Shown piece by piece: positions 8,367 through 19,879 of a DNA stretch of 64,000 nucleotides. The stretch comes from an uncultured Oscillospiraceae bacterium (lineage in GTDB: Bacteria > Bacillota > Clostridia > Oscillospirales > Oscillospiraceae). The position numbers were made by a program, and so were the translations under genes. Position 1 is the first letter of the stretch. Each line of letters opens with the position of its first letter. The notes under the pieces were generated by a model that made no database searches, was not told where the DNA came from, and saw nothing but the letters and a program-made list of their open reading frames with translations. Where the stretch lies: the NCBI GenBank assembly GCA_947623745.1, contig CANQHN010000012.1, forward strand, positions 1 through 64,000, read 5' to 3'.

Positions 8367-9683
8367 TCAGCGGGCGACAATACGGGTCTCTGACCTTATA
8401 TTATAACCGATTTCCTGCAAATAGGCCAGCTCTTTTTTTCCGATCCGCTCCCCGGGGGCGATTACCGGCACGCCGGGGGGGTAGGGGGCGATCTGGGCGG
8501 CGGCGATCTCCCCGCAGCAGTTCGCCAGGGGGCGGGAGAGGCTGGGGGCGAACAGGGCCCGGCGCAGGGACAGCGCCCGCTCCGGCAGGGGGGGCGGGGG
8601 CAGCTTTTCGGCCCGGGGGCCGATGAGGGCGCGGTTTTGCTCCAGGGCGTCCTCCAATCGGTCCAGGTCCGCATCGGTGTCGGCGCAGGTGAGGATGCAC
8701 ACCACGTGGCCGCCGTCCTCCATCTCGGGGAACACCCCCAGCGCCTCCAGGGCGGTGGTGAGGGCGGGGCCGTCCGGGGAGCTCACCGTCAGGCGGCAGG
8801 GGTCCAGGGGCAGGGGCGGGGCCAGGCAGGGAAACCTCTCCCGCAGGGCCGCGGCGCGCCCCGCCACCCGGCGGTACTCCTTCGTCCCCTCCCGTTCCAT
8901 GTAGTCCCGGGCCAGGTCCAGGGAGGCCAGCATGGGGTAGGACGGGCTGGAGGTGCCGAAGATGGCGGCGGTGCGGCGCACCCGGTCGGGGTCGATCCCC
9001 CGGGTGAACAGCAGGGCGGACTGGCCCATGGCGGGCAGGGTCTTGTGGGCGGAGACGGCTGCCGCGTCCGCCCCGCCGAAGGCGTCGATCCCCAGGAAGG
9101 GCAGGTGGGCGCCGTGGGCGCCGTCCACCAGCAGCTTCCCGCCCCGCCGGTGGACAAGGCGGGAAATGGCGGGGATATCCGATAACAGTCCACAATATGT
9201 AGGGGAAGTAATACAGACTGTTTTGACTTCCGGGTGGGCGTCCAGGGCTTTTTCCACATCGGACGGGGAAAACGGGCCCGCTACGCCCTCCCCCTCCAGC
9301 CAGGGGCGGGGGAGATAGACCGGCTCCAGGTCCAGCAGGGCCATGGCGTGGAACACTGAGCGGTGGCACCCCCGGTCCACCAGCACTTTGTCCCCGGGGC
9401 GGCACAGCAGGGCCAGGCCGGTGTGGAGGCCCAGGGTGGAGCCGTCGGTGAGGAACTGGCAGTGGTCAAAGCCGAACCGCTCTGCCCAGAGGGCCTGGGC
9501 GGCGTCGAAGGGCTCGCCGGGCTCGTACAGGTTGCCGGTGCCGGGCAGCTCGGTGAAGTCGATGGCCGAAATCCCGGACAGCTCAGGCGCTGGCAAGGGG
9601 TTTCCCTTGTGCCCCGGCATGTGCAGGCGCAGGGTGTTTTTCCCGGCCAGGGCCCGCAGCGCGTCGTACAGCGGGGTGGGCAC
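8367..9683 (-). CDS. Orn/Lys/Arg decarboxylase family PLP enzyme
   Basis: A 438-residue fold-type I PLP enzyme of the Orn/Lys/Arg decarboxylase family (YaaO/SpeA-like), which decarboxylates basic amino acids to polyamines; the exact substrate is unknown. The start is GTG 9683, only 2 bp after the preceding stop, with GGGGGAGG upstream; the open frame continues further but only inside the HD gene. Motifs: LRLHMPGHKGN near the N-terminus, DGSTLGLHTG, the PLP aspartate region LLVDGAHGAHL, and the Schiff-base lysine in SAHKTLPAMGQ. A C-terminal decarboxylase subdomain ends with PPGVPVIAPGERIG. The tight spacing shows it is translated from the HD-holB transcript. Confidence 0.9.
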   Translation of the reverse strand: MPTPLYDALRALAGKNTLRLHMPGHKGNPLPAPELSGISAIDFTELPGTGNLYEPGEPFDAAQALWAERFGFDHCQFLTDGSTLGLHTGLALLCRPGDKVLVDRGCHRSVFHAMALLDLEPVYLPRPWLEGEGVAGPFSPSDVEKALDAHPEVKTVCITSPTYCGLLSDIPAISRLVHRRGGKLLVDGAHGAHLPFLGIDAFGGADAAAVSAHKTLPAMGQSALLFTRGIDPDRVRRTAAIFGTSSPSYPMLASLDLARDYMEREGTKEYRRVAGRAAALRERFPCLAPPLPLDPCRLTVSSPDGPALTTALEALGVFPEMEDGGHVVCILTCADTDADLDRLEDALEQNRALIGPRAEKLPPPPLPERALSLRRALFAPSLSRPLANCCGEIAAAQIAPYPPGVPVIAPGERIGKKELAYLQEIGYNIRSETRIVAR

Positions 9684-9685
9684 GG

Positions 9686-10267
9686 TCAGTCCTCCCCCTC
9701 CAGGAAGTAGGAGGCCTCCATGTCGGCGGTGGCCAGGGCGAAGGCCAGGGGGTACTTTTGTAAGGCCTGGCCCACGGTGCGGTTGTCCTCGGTGCCGGAG
9801 AAGCCCATGTGCCAGCGGATGGCCATGGCCTCCTCCCGGGTCAGGCGGATAAAGCCGTTGACGATGTACACGCTCTTCTCCCCGTGGCCGTAGGGCAGGG
9901 GGTCGTCGAAGGTGTAGGTGGGGACGGTCTGCCACTTGCCGTTCTCGTCCTTCACGTTGCGGGTGCCCTGCTTGTAGCAGCCCACCTTGCACACGTCGTG
10001 GAGCAGGGCCACGATGGCCACGGACTCGTCGGTGTACTCCAGGCCGTAGAGCTCCTGCACCCGCTCCCGCTGGAGGTAGTCCACCAGGCAGTGGTAGACG
10101 TTCAGGCTGTGCTCGCACAGGCCGCCGGGGTAGGCCCCGTGGTAGCGGGCGGAGGCGGGGGCGGTGAAGAAGTCGCTCTTGTTCTCCAGGTAGTTGAGCA
10201 GGGCGTCGGCGCCGTCCCGGGTGATGTGCTCCTTAAAAATTTCGATAAATTCCTCTTTCGCGGACAT
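9686..10267 (-). CDS. HD-domain phosphohydrolase
   Basis: A 193-residue cytoplasmic protein with an HD metal-dependent phosphohydrolase domain, first gene of the leftward block. ATG 10267 follows AGGAGGA. The metal ligands are visible as YPGGLCEHSLNVY, ALLHDVCKVG (the HD pair), RWHMGF and the late aspartate in ATADMEAS. The length and layout resemble the HD part of the exonuclease YhaM, but there is no OB domain, so the substrate (a nucleotide or RNA end) is not predictable. Confidence 0.8.
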   Translation of the reverse strand: MSAKEEFIEIFKEHITRDGADALLNYLENKSDFFTAPASARYHGAYPGGLCEHSLNVYHCLVDYLQRERVQELYGLEYTDESVAIVALLHDVCKVGCYKQGTRNVKDENGKWQTVPTYTFDDPLPYGHGEKSVYIVNGFIRLTREEAMAIRWHMGFSGTEDNRTVGQALQKYPLAFALATADMEASYFLEGED

Positions 10268-10299
10268 AGCGGTCCTCCTGATTGGATTTTGTGTCCCTC

Positions 10300-10309
10300 A
10301 TTCTATCAC
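10300..10309 (-). promoter_or_regulatory. Extended -10 promoter of the HD-holB block
   Basis: The minus strand reads TGTGATAGAAT just upstream of the HD gene: TAGAAT (10305-10300) preceded by TGA as an extended -10. No strong -35 is present. Confidence 0.5.
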
Positions 10310-10340
10310 AGCGTCGGGGAAATTACCAGCCCCGCGGCAG

Positions 10341-10368
10341 AAAACCCCGCCGGGAGCGGCGGGGTTTT
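10341..10368 (-). terminator. Terminator of the HAD hydrolase gene
   Basis: An 11-bp perfect stem (10341-10351 with 10358-10368) with AAAA/TTTT outer arms. It abuts the stop codon of the HAD gene and separates it from the HD operon. Confidence 0.85.
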
Positions 10369-11177
10369 CAATAGATCTCGTCCAGAATGTCCACGATGTC
10401 CCCGATGACCCCCTGGTCGCAGTCGCACAGGATGCGCGCGCCCCAGTCGTAGACCTCCCTGGCGCTGTTGGCGGGGGCGAAGGGGATGGCGGACAGCTCC
10501 AGCATGGGGATGTCGTTCTGGTTGTCCCCCACGCAGTAAATGTTCTGGGGGGCGATGCCCAGCAGCCCGGCCAGCCGGGCCACCATGCCGCCCTTGGTGC
10601 TGCCCTTCTCGGTGACCTCCAGGTAGTACCAGTTGGAGAAGATGGCCTCGTACCGGTCCCCGAACCGCTCCAGCAGCCAGGGGCGCACCTGGACCATCAG
10701 CTCGTGGTCCTGCTGGAGGATGGCCTTGGTCCAGGGGACGGGCATGTCCCAGATGCTGCTACATTGGGTGTAGGAGGTGCCCACCTTCCGCATGTGCATG
10801 TCGGTGACCCAGTTGGGGCGGTAGACGTAGATGTCCTCGCCGTGGTAGGCCTCGAACCCCAGGGTGGGGAAGGCGGTGCACAGGGCCTGGAAATCCTCCC
10901 GGGCGGTGGGGCCCAGGAAGGTCTGCAAGACCATTTTGCCCGCCTGAAAGTCGTACAGGGCGGAGCCGTTGGAGAGGATCACCGGGGCGTTGATGGGGGC
11001 CAGGTGGAAGTAGGGGGCGAAGGTGGTGTGGGCCCGGCCGGTGGCCACGGTGAACCGGCCCCCCTGGGCGATGAAGTAGTCCAGGGCCCGCAGGTTGCGC
11101 TCCGGGATATGCCACGTGCTGTCGTACAGGGTGTCGTCAAAGTCGCTGGCCAGCAGCACGCCGTCGAATTTTCCCAT
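10368..11177 (-). CDS. HAD-IIB (Cof-type) hydrolase
   Basis: A 269-residue haloacid-dehalogenase-fold phosphatase of the Cof/HAD-IIB class, acting on small phosphorylated metabolites. Motif I DFDDTL (near residue 12) carries the nucleophile and acid/base aspartates; TGRAH and ILSNGS give motif II; the lysine (STKGGMVARL) and motif IV GDNQNDIPML complete the site. The insert between motifs II and III is the C2 cap typical of this class. ATG 11177 follows GGGGAGGGG. It stands alone, with its own terminator, divergent from the blaI-type operon. Confidence 0.88.
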   Translation of the reverse strand: MGKFDGVLLASDFDDTLYDSTWHIPERNLRALDYFIAQGGRFTVATGRAHTTFAPYFHLAPINAPVILSNGSALYDFQAGKMVLQTFLGPTAREDFQALCTAFPTLGFEAYHGEDIYVYRPNWVTDMHMRKVGTSYTQCSSIWDMPVPWTKAILQQDHELMVQVRPWLLERFGDRYEAIFSNWYYLEVTEKGSTKGGMVARLAGLLGIAPQNIYCVGDNQNDIPMLELSAIPFAPANSAREVYDWGARILCDCDQGVIGDIVDILDEIY

Positions 11178-11293
11178 GGGCTCCCCTCCCCTCTCGGCCG
11201 GTACAGTACAAGCTCATTTTATCCCACGGGGGCGGGACCTGTCAAGGCGGCGGGCGGGGTTTCCCCCGGCGGGACGGGGCCCCCGGTCCCCTA

Positions 11294-11345
11294 TTGACAA
11301 ATGTATTCTACAAGTGTAGAATACATTCAGAGTCTACACTTGTAG
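11294..11345 (+). promoter_or_regulatory. Promoter with two BlaI/MecI-type operators
   Basis: TTGACA (11294-11299), 17-base spacer, TAGAAT (11317-11322). A perfect palindrome with 12-bp arms, ATGTATTCTACA-AG-TGTAGAATACAT (11301-11326), fills the spacer and the -10. A second dyad CTACA-CT-TGTAG (11334-11345) lies between the promoter and the start codon, touching the ribosome binding site. The core TACA-NN-TGTA is the BlaI/MecI operator pattern, so the downstream repressor should shut off its own operon. Confidence 0.88.
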
Positions 11346-11356
11346 GAGGGATCGGC

Positions 11357-11719
11357 ATGTCCCACATCACCGACAGCGAGTGGAAGGTCCTGGAGGTCCT
11401 CTGGGCCCAGGGCCCGGCCCCCCTGGGGCAGATCCTGGCCGCCCTGGCCCCGGACACGGGCTGGAGCCGCACCACCGTCCACACCTACCTGACCCGGATG
11501 ACCGCCAAGGGCCTGGTGGCCGCCGGGGAGGAGTCCCCCCGCCGCTACCGGGCGGCGGTGAGCCGCCAGGAGTGCGCCGGCGGGGCCCGCCGGGACCTGC
11601 TGGAGCGGGTCTACGGCGGCAGCGCCGGGGCGCTGGTGGCCGCCTTCGTCAAGGACGGCGGGCTGACCCGGGCCGAGCGGGAGGAGCTGCGCCGCCTGCT
11701 GGACGAGATGGAGGTGTAG
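11357..11719 (+). CDS. BlaI/MecI/CopY-family repressor
   Basis: A 120-residue winged-helix repressor. The start is ATG 11357 after TAGGAGGG; the upstream in-frame start would lie inside the operator. The HTH region is DSEWKVLEVLWAQGPAPLGQIL with recognition helix WSRTTVHTYLTRM, and the C-terminus forms the dimerisation and cleavage region. In bla/mec systems, signal-activated proteolysis through the BlaR1/MecR1 sensor removes the repressor. The next gene, 3 bp on, encodes such an M56 peptidase. The operators in its own promoter imply autorepression. There is no beta-lactamase or PBP gene nearby, so the signal and wider regulon are unknown. Confidence 0.92.
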   Translation: MSHITDSEWKVLEVLWAQGPAPLGQILAALAPDTGWSRTTVHTYLTRMTAKGLVAAGEESPRRYRAAVSRQECAGGARRDLLERVYGGSAGALVAAFVKDGGLTRAEREELRRLLDEMEV

Positions 11720-11722
11720 CCC

Positions 11723-13711
11723 ATGTACAATCTGTGGGCCTTTCTGTACCAGACCCTGGCGGCCAGCGGCGCGGCGGCCTTCCTGCTGATCTTGAAGCGG
11801 ATCTTTCGGGACAAGCTGTCCCCCCGGTGGCAGTATCTGGTGTGGACCGCCCTGCTGGCCCGGCTGGTGGTCCCCGTGGGCTTTCTGGGCCGCTCCGGGG
11901 TGCTGGAGCTGTCCCTCCCGGTGGACCTGCTGCGCCTGACCGTCGAGCTGCGTCTGGACTCCGCCTGGTCCTCCCCCTGGCGGGCCGGCCGGCCCTGGGG
12001 CCCCATCCCTTGGCTGAGCGCCGGGGCGCCCCGGTCGGTCACCGACTGGCTGTTTGTGGCCTACCTGGCGGGGGTTATTTTGTGCGCCGCCCGGCTGCTG
12101 CTGGGCTGGGCGAAGCTGCGCCGGGCCGTGGGGGACGCCGTCCCCGTGGCGGGGGAGCGGCTGGCCTTCCTTCAAGCGGCGGCGGAGAAATTTTCCCTGA
12201 ATATGCCCCAGAACGTGGTGGAGAGCCGGGCCGCCCGCACCCCCTTCCTCATGGGGGTGCTCCGCCCGGTGCTGGTGCTGCCCATGGGCTGGGAGCCAGA
12301 CGAGAAGGTGGTCCTCCACGAGCTGCTCCACCTGAAATACCGCGACGTGGCGGCGGGGTGGGTCACCACCTTCTTCCGTTGCCTTCACTGGTGCAACCCC
12401 TTCCTGTGGTACGTGTTCGACCGCATCGGCAACGACCGGGAGGCCCTGTGCGACCAGCGGGTGCTGGAGCGGCTGGAGGGGGAGGACCGCCGGGACTACG
12501 GCCGCGCCCTGCTGTCCATGGCGGAGGACGGCGCCCTGCGCGTCCCCGGGGCCACCACCATGGCCAACGGGGCGCGGAACATCCGCCGACGCATCCAGTC
12601 CATCGCCCGGTTCAAGACCTTCCCCCAGGGGATGGGGCTGGTGTCCGGGTGCATGGCGGTGGTGCTGTCCCTGTTCCTGGGGCTGGGGGCTCCTGTCCAG
12701 GCCGGCGGGGAGCTGCCCGGCTGGGCCAGCTTTCTGGGGGATGAGGGGGAGCTGGCCTGGGCCATGACCCAGCGGGCCACCACCCCCGCCGGGGCGCTGG
12801 ACGCCTTCTCCAAGGCGGAGTACCTCCGCTATCAGTCCCCCGACCGCGCCTTCGCCTACCGGGCCATAGTGGCCCCGGAGGAGGACCTGCCCCGGCTGTG
12901 GGCGGAGCGGAAGGACCCGCCCTATTCTGGAAGCCGGGAGCTGATGGAGGCCCTGGAAACCCAGTACCGCACCGGCCCCATGTTCCGGGGGCTGGTGTCC
13001 GACGGGGACGGGGGCTACTGGACCCAGATGTACTTCTTCCGGGACAAGGAGCTGTCCCGGAAGGAGTGGGACGCCCGGCAGGAGGGGGACCCCTTCCCGG
13101 TGGAGTGGCGGCGGCAGACCCTCTCCCTGCGCCCCAGGGCGGACGGGTCCTGGACGGTGACCGAGCTGTCCTCCGCCCAGGGAGAGCTGACCAGTGACGG
13201 GTTCGTGATCCGCGTCCCCGAGCGGCCCATCGCCTATTGGACCGGGGAGGCGGACGGGATGCAGGTGGAGCTGTGGCCCGAGGCCAACGTGCAGGTCCAG
13301 GGGGCATTCATCAACGGCGGGACCCCGGTGATGAACCTGGGCCTGGAGCGCTTCGGGGATCAGATCAGCTTCACCCCCGACCTGGACGCCAACTTCTCCA
13401 GCGTGACGGGGACCCTGTCCGGCCGGGCGGTCAACCCCACCGGGGAGAAGAAATCCGTGCGGCTGTATGTCTCCCAGTCCTGGGACCCGGACGGGGTCCG
13501 GGGCTACACCGGAAGCGACGGGTCCTGGATCGACCTGGAGCTGGAGCCCGGCCAGACCTTATCCATTCAGAGCTCCGGCGGCGGCTTTCAGGCACTCAAC
13601 AACGTAGAGACGGGGGAGTGCGTCATCACGGAAGAGCTCACCGCCGTCTGGATCGACGGACAGGGCGGCGAGCACGAGATCCCCCTGACCCGGGAGGTGA
13701 ACTTGAAGTGA
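11723..13711 (+). CDS. M56 (BlaR1-type) membrane metallopeptidase sensor
   Basis: A 662-residue membrane protein. The N-terminal half has several membrane helices and the M56 zinc-protease motif HELLH (H199-H203) with RDVAAGWVTTFFRCLHWCNPFLWYVFDR and the downstream EALCDQRVL, as in BlaR1/MecR1. After a membrane segment near residues 306-325 comes a C-terminal extracellular part of about 330 residues that is not a penicillin-binding domain: no SxxK/KTG set is visible. By analogy, a ligand outside would activate the inner protease to relieve repression by the upstream repressor. The different sensor domain suggests a signal other than beta-lactam, or an envelope-stress signal. Confidence 0.88.
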   Translation: MYNLWAFLYQTLAASGAAAFLLILKRIFRDKLSPRWQYLVWTALLARLVVPVGFLGRSGVLELSLPVDLLRLTVELRLDSAWSSPWRAGRPWGPIPWLSAGAPRSVTDWLFVAYLAGVILCAARLLLGWAKLRRAVGDAVPVAGERLAFLQAAAEKFSLNMPQNVVESRAARTPFLMGVLRPVLVLPMGWEPDEKVVLHELLHLKYRDVAAGWVTTFFRCLHWCNPFLWYVFDRIGNDREALCDQRVLERLEGEDRRDYGRALLSMAEDGALRVPGATTMANGARNIRRRIQSIARFKTFPQGMGLVSGCMAVVLSLFLGLGAPVQAGGELPGWASFLGDEGELAWAMTQRATTPAGALDAFSKAEYLRYQSPDRAFAYRAIVAPEEDLPRLWAERKDPPYSGSRELMEALETQYRTGPMFRGLVSDGDGGYWTQMYFFRDKELSRKEWDARQEGDPFPVEWRRQTLSLRPRADGSWTVTELSSAQGELTSDGFVIRVPERPIAYWTGEADGMQVELWPEANVQVQGAFINGGTPVMNLGLERFGDQISFTPDLDANFSSVTGTLSGRAVNPTGEKKSVRLYVSQSWDPDGVRGYTGSDGSWIDLELEPGQTLSIQSSGGGFQALNNVETGECVITEELTAVWIDGQGGEHEIPLTREVNLK

Positions 13712-14283
13712 ACCGTTTCCAAACCCTGGCCCGCTGGACGCGGACCGCGGCCTGGGGCTACCTCTTCCTGTACCTGAACGTCAACATCAACAACTGGAGC
13801 CTCCTGCCGGAGTGGGTGGGGTGGGTCCTGCTGTACTTCGCCGTCCGGGGCCTGAAGGAGGAACAGCCCAAGCTGGCCCTGCTGGAGAAATTCGCCGCGG
13901 CCCTTGGGCTGTGGGCCCTGCTGGAGTGGATTCCCGCGCTGGAGCTGCCAGCGTGGACCGCCCCGGCGTCCCTGGCGCTCTCCCTGATGGGGATGTACTT
14001 CCACTTCCAGTTCCTCACGGAGCTCTCCCAGATCGCCCGGCGCTATGAGGACTCCTTCACCCGCCCCGGGCTGGCGGGCGGCCTGTTGACGGCCCGGACA
14101 TGGGTGGTGGTCCTCCAGACGGCCGTGATCGTGATCGGCTTTCTGCTGCCGGCGAATCTGGAGATGGCCGGGTTTCTGGCGCTCCCCATGCTGTTGGTGG
14201 GGGTCGTGTTCTGCATCTATATCGTGGTCCTGCTGTTCCGCCTGTCCGGCCAGCTGCGGGCTATGACCCCGGAGGACCCTTGA
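13708..14283 (+). CDS. Small membrane protein of the M56 operon (unknown)
   Basis: A 191-residue membrane protein of no recognised family. GTG 13708 overlaps the preceding stop (GTGA) and has GGGAGGTG upstream, so it is translationally coupled to the M56 sensor. About five hydrophobic helices are visible (for example WGYLFLYLNVNI, WVGWVLLYFAV, WVVVLQTAVIVIGFLL, ALPMLLVGVVFCIYIVVLLF). The coupling suggests it works with the sensor, perhaps as an accessory subunit or as the effector of the response. No catalytic motif is seen. Confidence 0.75.
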   Translation: MNRFQTLARWTRTAAWGYLFLYLNVNINNWSLLPEWVGWVLLYFAVRGLKEEQPKLALLEKFAAALGLWALLEWIPALELPAWTAPASLALSLMGMYFHFQFLTELSQIARRYEDSFTRPGLAGGLLTARTWVVVLQTAVIVIGFLLPANLEMAGFLALPMLLVGVVFCIYIVVLLFRLSGQLRAMTPEDP

Positions 14284-14290
14284 AGGAAAA

Positions 14291-14318
14291 CGCCCCCGGA
14301 CTTTCGTCCGGGGACGTT
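14291..14318 (+). terminator. Terminator between convergent M56 operon and rnhA
   Basis: CCCCGGAC (14294-14301) pairs with GTCCGGGG (14306-14313), loop TTTC, extended by a few outer pairs and followed by TTCTTG. It probably serves both directions. Confidence 0.65.
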
Positions 14319-14325
14319 CTTGCGC

Positions 14326-14763
14326 TCATTTGAACTTTTTGCTCTCCGCCACGGCCAGCTGGTCACAGCGGTTGTTGTACGGGTTCTCCGCGTGGCCCTT
14401 GACCCAGTGGAGGTTGACCTTGTGGTATTCGCACAGCTCCAGCAGGCGCTGCCACAGATCGGGGTTGAGGGCGGGCTTTTTGTCCCCCTTTACCCAGCCC
14501 CTGGCCCGCCAGCCTGCGGCCCAGCCCTTGTCCAGGGCGTCGATGACATACTTGCTGTCGGAGTACAGCTCCACCTGGCAGGGCTCGGTGAGGGCCTCCA
14601 GGGCGGTGATGACGCCGGTGAGCTCCATGCGGTTGTTGGTGGTGCGGGCCTCGCCCCCGGACAGCTCCTTCTTGTGGGGGCCGTACAGGAGGATGGCCCC
14701 CCAGCCGCCCGGGCCGGGGTTGCCGGAGCAGGCCCCGTCGGTGTAGATGGTCACGGTTTTCAT
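14326..14763 (-). CDS. rnhA: Ribonuclease HI
   Basis: A 145-residue cytoplasmic nuclease that cuts the RNA strand of RNA-DNA hybrids, near the usual length for the bacterial type I enzyme. The catalytic carboxylates are D9 ([11 protein letters not shown]), E47 (NNRMELTG), D69 (LYSDSKYV) and D134 (NNRCDQLA), with the mobile His in VKGHAENP. The basic-protrusion tryptophans ([14 protein letters not shown]) are kept, so hybrid binding should be normal. It follows the SHOCT gene by 10 bp and is the last gene of the leftward gyrase block. Confidence 0.96.
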   Translation of the reverse strand: MKTVTIYTDGACSGNPGPGGWGAILLYGPHKKELSGGEARTTNNRMELTGVITALEALTEPCQVELYSDSKYVIDALDKGWAAGWRARGWVKGDKKPALNPDLWQRLLELCEYHKVNLHWVKGHAENPYNNRCDQLAVAESKKFK

Positions 14764-14773
14764 GGAATGTTCC

Positions 14774-15262
14774 CTACTTGATCTCAGAGAGTTTTTTCCG
14801 GTACTCCTCCTCGTCGATGAGGCCGGCGTCCTTCATGATCCGCAGCTGCTCCAGCCGCTTGTCCGCGGAGTGGCCCGTGGAGGCGGCGGTGATGTGTCCA
14901 TGGTCCCGGGCCGCCGGGTCAAAGCCGGAGGACCTGGGCATACGGAATACCTCGCCGGCCCGGGTGATGGGGGCGGAGCGGATGTGCTCGTGGTCTGCGG
15001 CGTCCGGGTCGAATTTCTGGGCAGAGGTCCGCCCTGTCCCGGCGGCGCTCCTGCTCTTGCCACGGAACGCCGTCCTGCCTCCGCTCACGGCAAAGTACAC
15101 GCCCATGGCCAGGGCGGGCAGGCCAAGGACGCCCAGGCTCAGCCCCACCAGGACGAAGATCAGGCCGACCCCGAATAAGACCAGCCCCGTCGTCCGCGCG
15201 GGGGTGCCGCTGTTCCTGCCGGGCTCGCGCCGCGGCTCCAGTCTTTTTCCATCCAGCGCCAT
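14774..15262 (-). CDS. SHOCT-domain membrane protein
   Basis: A 162-residue protein. ATG 15262 follows GAGGAGGGGG. The N-terminus is Arg-rich, then a hydrophobic hairpin (about residues 25-62) forms one or two membrane passes. The C-terminal 28 residues ([20 protein letters not shown]) are a classical SHOCT domain, a short C-terminal element of uncertain, probably oligomerising, function. Between them is an internal duplication: [12 protein letters not shown] and [12 protein letters not shown], each with conserved Asp/His, about 30 residues apart. The duplicated FDPxAxDHxHI unit might bind a metal. Its role beside gyrA and rnhA is unknown. Confidence 0.75.
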   Translation of the reverse strand: MALDGKRLEPRREPGRNSGTPARTTGLVLFGVGLIFVLVGLSLGVLGLPALAMGVYFAVSGGRTAFRGKSRSAAGTGRTSAQKFDPDAADHEHIRSAPITRAGEVFRMPRSSGFDPAARDHGHITAASTGHSADKRLEQLRIMKDAGLIDEEEYRKKLSEIK

Positions 15263-15340
15263 TGTGATCCCCCTCCTCTATGCCTTTCGGACTTTTTTCA
15301 GCGCCCTCCCGTTCAGTGGGAACCCTTTTCAAGTCTTGTG

Positions 15341-17866
<2,526 letters not shown>

Positions 17867-17884
17867 TGTATTACCTCGTTCCCG

Positions 17885-19828
17885 TTAGTAGTCCAGATTG
17901 ACCGCGTACTGGGCGTTCTGCTCGATCCAAGCCTTGCGGGGCTCCACCTCTTCGCCCATGAGGACGGTGAAGATCTGGTCGGCGGCCACCGCGTCCTCCA
18001 GGGTGATGCGGCGCAGGGTGCGCCGCTCCGGGTCCATGGTGGTCTCCCACAACTCGTGGGGGTCCATCTCGCCCAGGCCCTTGAAGCGGTTGATATCCAC
18101 CTTCACATTGGGGTTGCCCCCCCGCATCTCGGCGGATACCCGCTCCTTCTCCTCATCGGAGTAGGCCACCCGCACCGTTTTCCCCCGGGTCAGCTTATAG
18201 AGGGGGGGCACGGCGGAGTAGACATAGCCCTTCTCGATGAGGGGGCGCATATAGCGGAAAAAGAAGGTGAGCAGCAGGGTGCGGATGTGGGCGCCGTCCA
18301 CATCGGCATCAGCCATGATGATGATCTTGTGGTAGCGGAGCTTGTCGATGTTGAACTCGTCCCCGATGCCGGCCCCCAGGGCCATGATCATGGGGTAGAG
18401 CTTGTCGTTGCCGTAGATCTTGTCCGCCCGGGCCTTCTCCACGTTGAGCATCTTGCCCCACATGGACAGGATGGCCTGGAACCGGCTGTCCCGGCCCTGG
18501 ATGGCGCTGCCTCCGGCGGAGTCGCCCTCTACGATGTAGATCTCGCACAGGCTGGGGTCCCGTTCGTTGCAGTCCTGGAGCTTCTCCGGCATCTGGCCGG
18601 ATTCCAGGCCGGTCTTGCGGCGGACGGACTCCCGGGCCTTCCGGGCGGCCTCCCGGGCCCGGGAGGCCATGAGGGCCTTGTCCAGGATGGCCCGGCCCAC
18701 GGCGGGGTTCTCCTCCAGGAAGATCTCCAGCTTCTCGGTGACGATGTTGTTGACCAGGGTGCGCATTTCGCTGTTGCCCAGCTTGGCCTTGGTCTGGCCC
18801 TCGAACTGGGCCTCGGTGAGCTTGACGGAGATGACCACGCTCAGGCCCTCCCGGCAGTCGTCGCCGGAGACCTTCTCGTCGTCCTTGAGGATCTTCATCT
18901 TCTTGCCGTAGGCGTTGAGCACGTTGGTCAGGGCCCGGCGAAAGCCCTCCTCGTGCATGCCGCCCTCGGGGGTGTGGACGTTGTTGGCAAAGGACACCAT
19001 CACCTCGTTGTACCCGTCGTTGTACTGCATGGCCACCTCTGCCATGGAGTCCTCCCGGGCGCCGGCCATGTAGATGACCTCGGGGTGCAGAGGCTCCTTG
19101 TTCTGGTTGATGAAGGCGACGAACTCCCGGATGCCGCCCTCGTAGCACATATCGTCCTCCTGCTGCTGGCCCTCCCGCAGGTCCACGGTCTGGATGCGCA
19201 GGCCGGCGTTGAGGAAGGCCTCCTCCCGCATCCGGGTGTGGAGGGTGTCGTAGTTGTACACCAGGGTGTCGAACATCTCGGGGTCGGGCTTGAAGGTGAC
19301 AGTGGTGCCGGTGTGGTCGGTGCGGCCCACGACCCTCATCTCCTGGGTGATCTTGCCCCGGGAGAACTTCATCTCGAAGATCTGGCCGTTCTTGTGGACC
19401 TGGACCTCCAGCCACTCGGACAGGGCGTTCACCACCGAGGCGCCCACGCCGTGCAGGCCGCCGGACACCTTGTACCCGCCGCCGCCGAACTTGCCGCCGG
19501 CGTGGAGCACGGTGAACACTACCTCCAGGGCCGGCCGGCCGGTCTGGGGCTGGATGTCCACCGGGATGCCCCGGCCGTTGTCGGTGACGGTGATGGTGTT
19601 GTCCCGGTTGATGGTGACGGTGATGTCGGTGCAGTAGCCCGCCAAGGCCTCGTCAATGGAGTTGTCCACGATCTCATACACCAGGTGGTGCAGGCCGGAC
19701 TCGCTGGTGGAGCCGATATACATGCCAGGGCGCTTGCGCACGGCCTCCAGGCCCTCCAGCACCTGGATTTCCGAGGCGCCGTACTCGTGGTCCACCTGGG
19801 TGGAATTCAGTGTCAATTCGTCTGCCAT
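17885..19828 (-). CDS. gyrB: DNA gyrase subunit B
   Basis: A 647-residue ATPase subunit of gyrase. I chose ATG 19828, which follows GGAGGT; the TTG twelve bases earlier is part of that ribosome binding site. GHKL ATPase motifs: [37 protein letters not shown]. The TOPRIM domain starts at [12 protein letters not shown] with [16 protein letters not shown], and the C-terminal motif [17 protein letters not shown] is intact. It precedes gyrA in the conserved recF-remB-gyrB-gyrA order, with a small PH-domain gene inserted upstream. Confidence 0.97.
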   Translation of the reverse strand: MADELTLNSTQVDHEYGASEIQVLEGLEAVRKRPGMYIGSTSESGLHHLVYEIVDNSIDEALAGYCTDITVTINRDNTITVTDNGRGIPVDIQPQTGRPALEVVFTVLHAGGKFGGGGYKVSGGLHGVGASVVNALSEWLEVQVHKNGQIFEMKFSRGKITQEMRVVGRTDHTGTTVTFKPDPEMFDTLVYNYDTLHTRMREEAFLNAGLRIQTVDLREGQQQEDDMCYEGGIREFVAFINQNKEPLHPEVIYMAGAREDSMAEVAMQYNDGYNEVMVSFANNVHTPEGGMHEEGFRRALTNVLNAYGKKMKILKDDEKVSGDDCREGLSVVISVKLTEAQFEGQTKAKLGNSEMRTLVNNIVTEKLEIFLEENPAVGRAILDKALMASRAREAARKARESVRRKTGLESGQMPEKLQDCNERDPSLCEIYIVEGDSAGGSAIQGRDSRFQAILSMWGKMLNVEKARADKIYGNDKLYPMIMALGAGIGDEFNIDKLRYHKIIIMADADVDGAHIRTLLLTFFFRYMRPLIEKGYVYSAVPPLYKLTRGKTVRVAYSDEEKERVSAEMRGGNPNVKVDINRFKGLGEMDPHELWETTMDPERRTLRRITLEDAVAADQIFTVLMGEEVEPRKAWIEQNAQYAVNLDY

Positions 19829-19879
19829 AGTTACCTCCAAGGTTCTTCGCCGGCCCCGGGCCGGAGAGGGATAGGGATC

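Noticed and set aside
11301-11326. The strong palindrome as a transcription terminator
   Set aside because: There is no T run, it sits exactly within a -35/-10 promoter, and its core matches BlaI operators.
19826-19840. Upstream TTG start for gyrB (and similar TTG starts for mutL, the SLH protein and the TAXI lipoprotein)
   Set aside because: In each case the TTG is within or immediately before the ribosome binding site of the following ATG, so the ATG is preferred.
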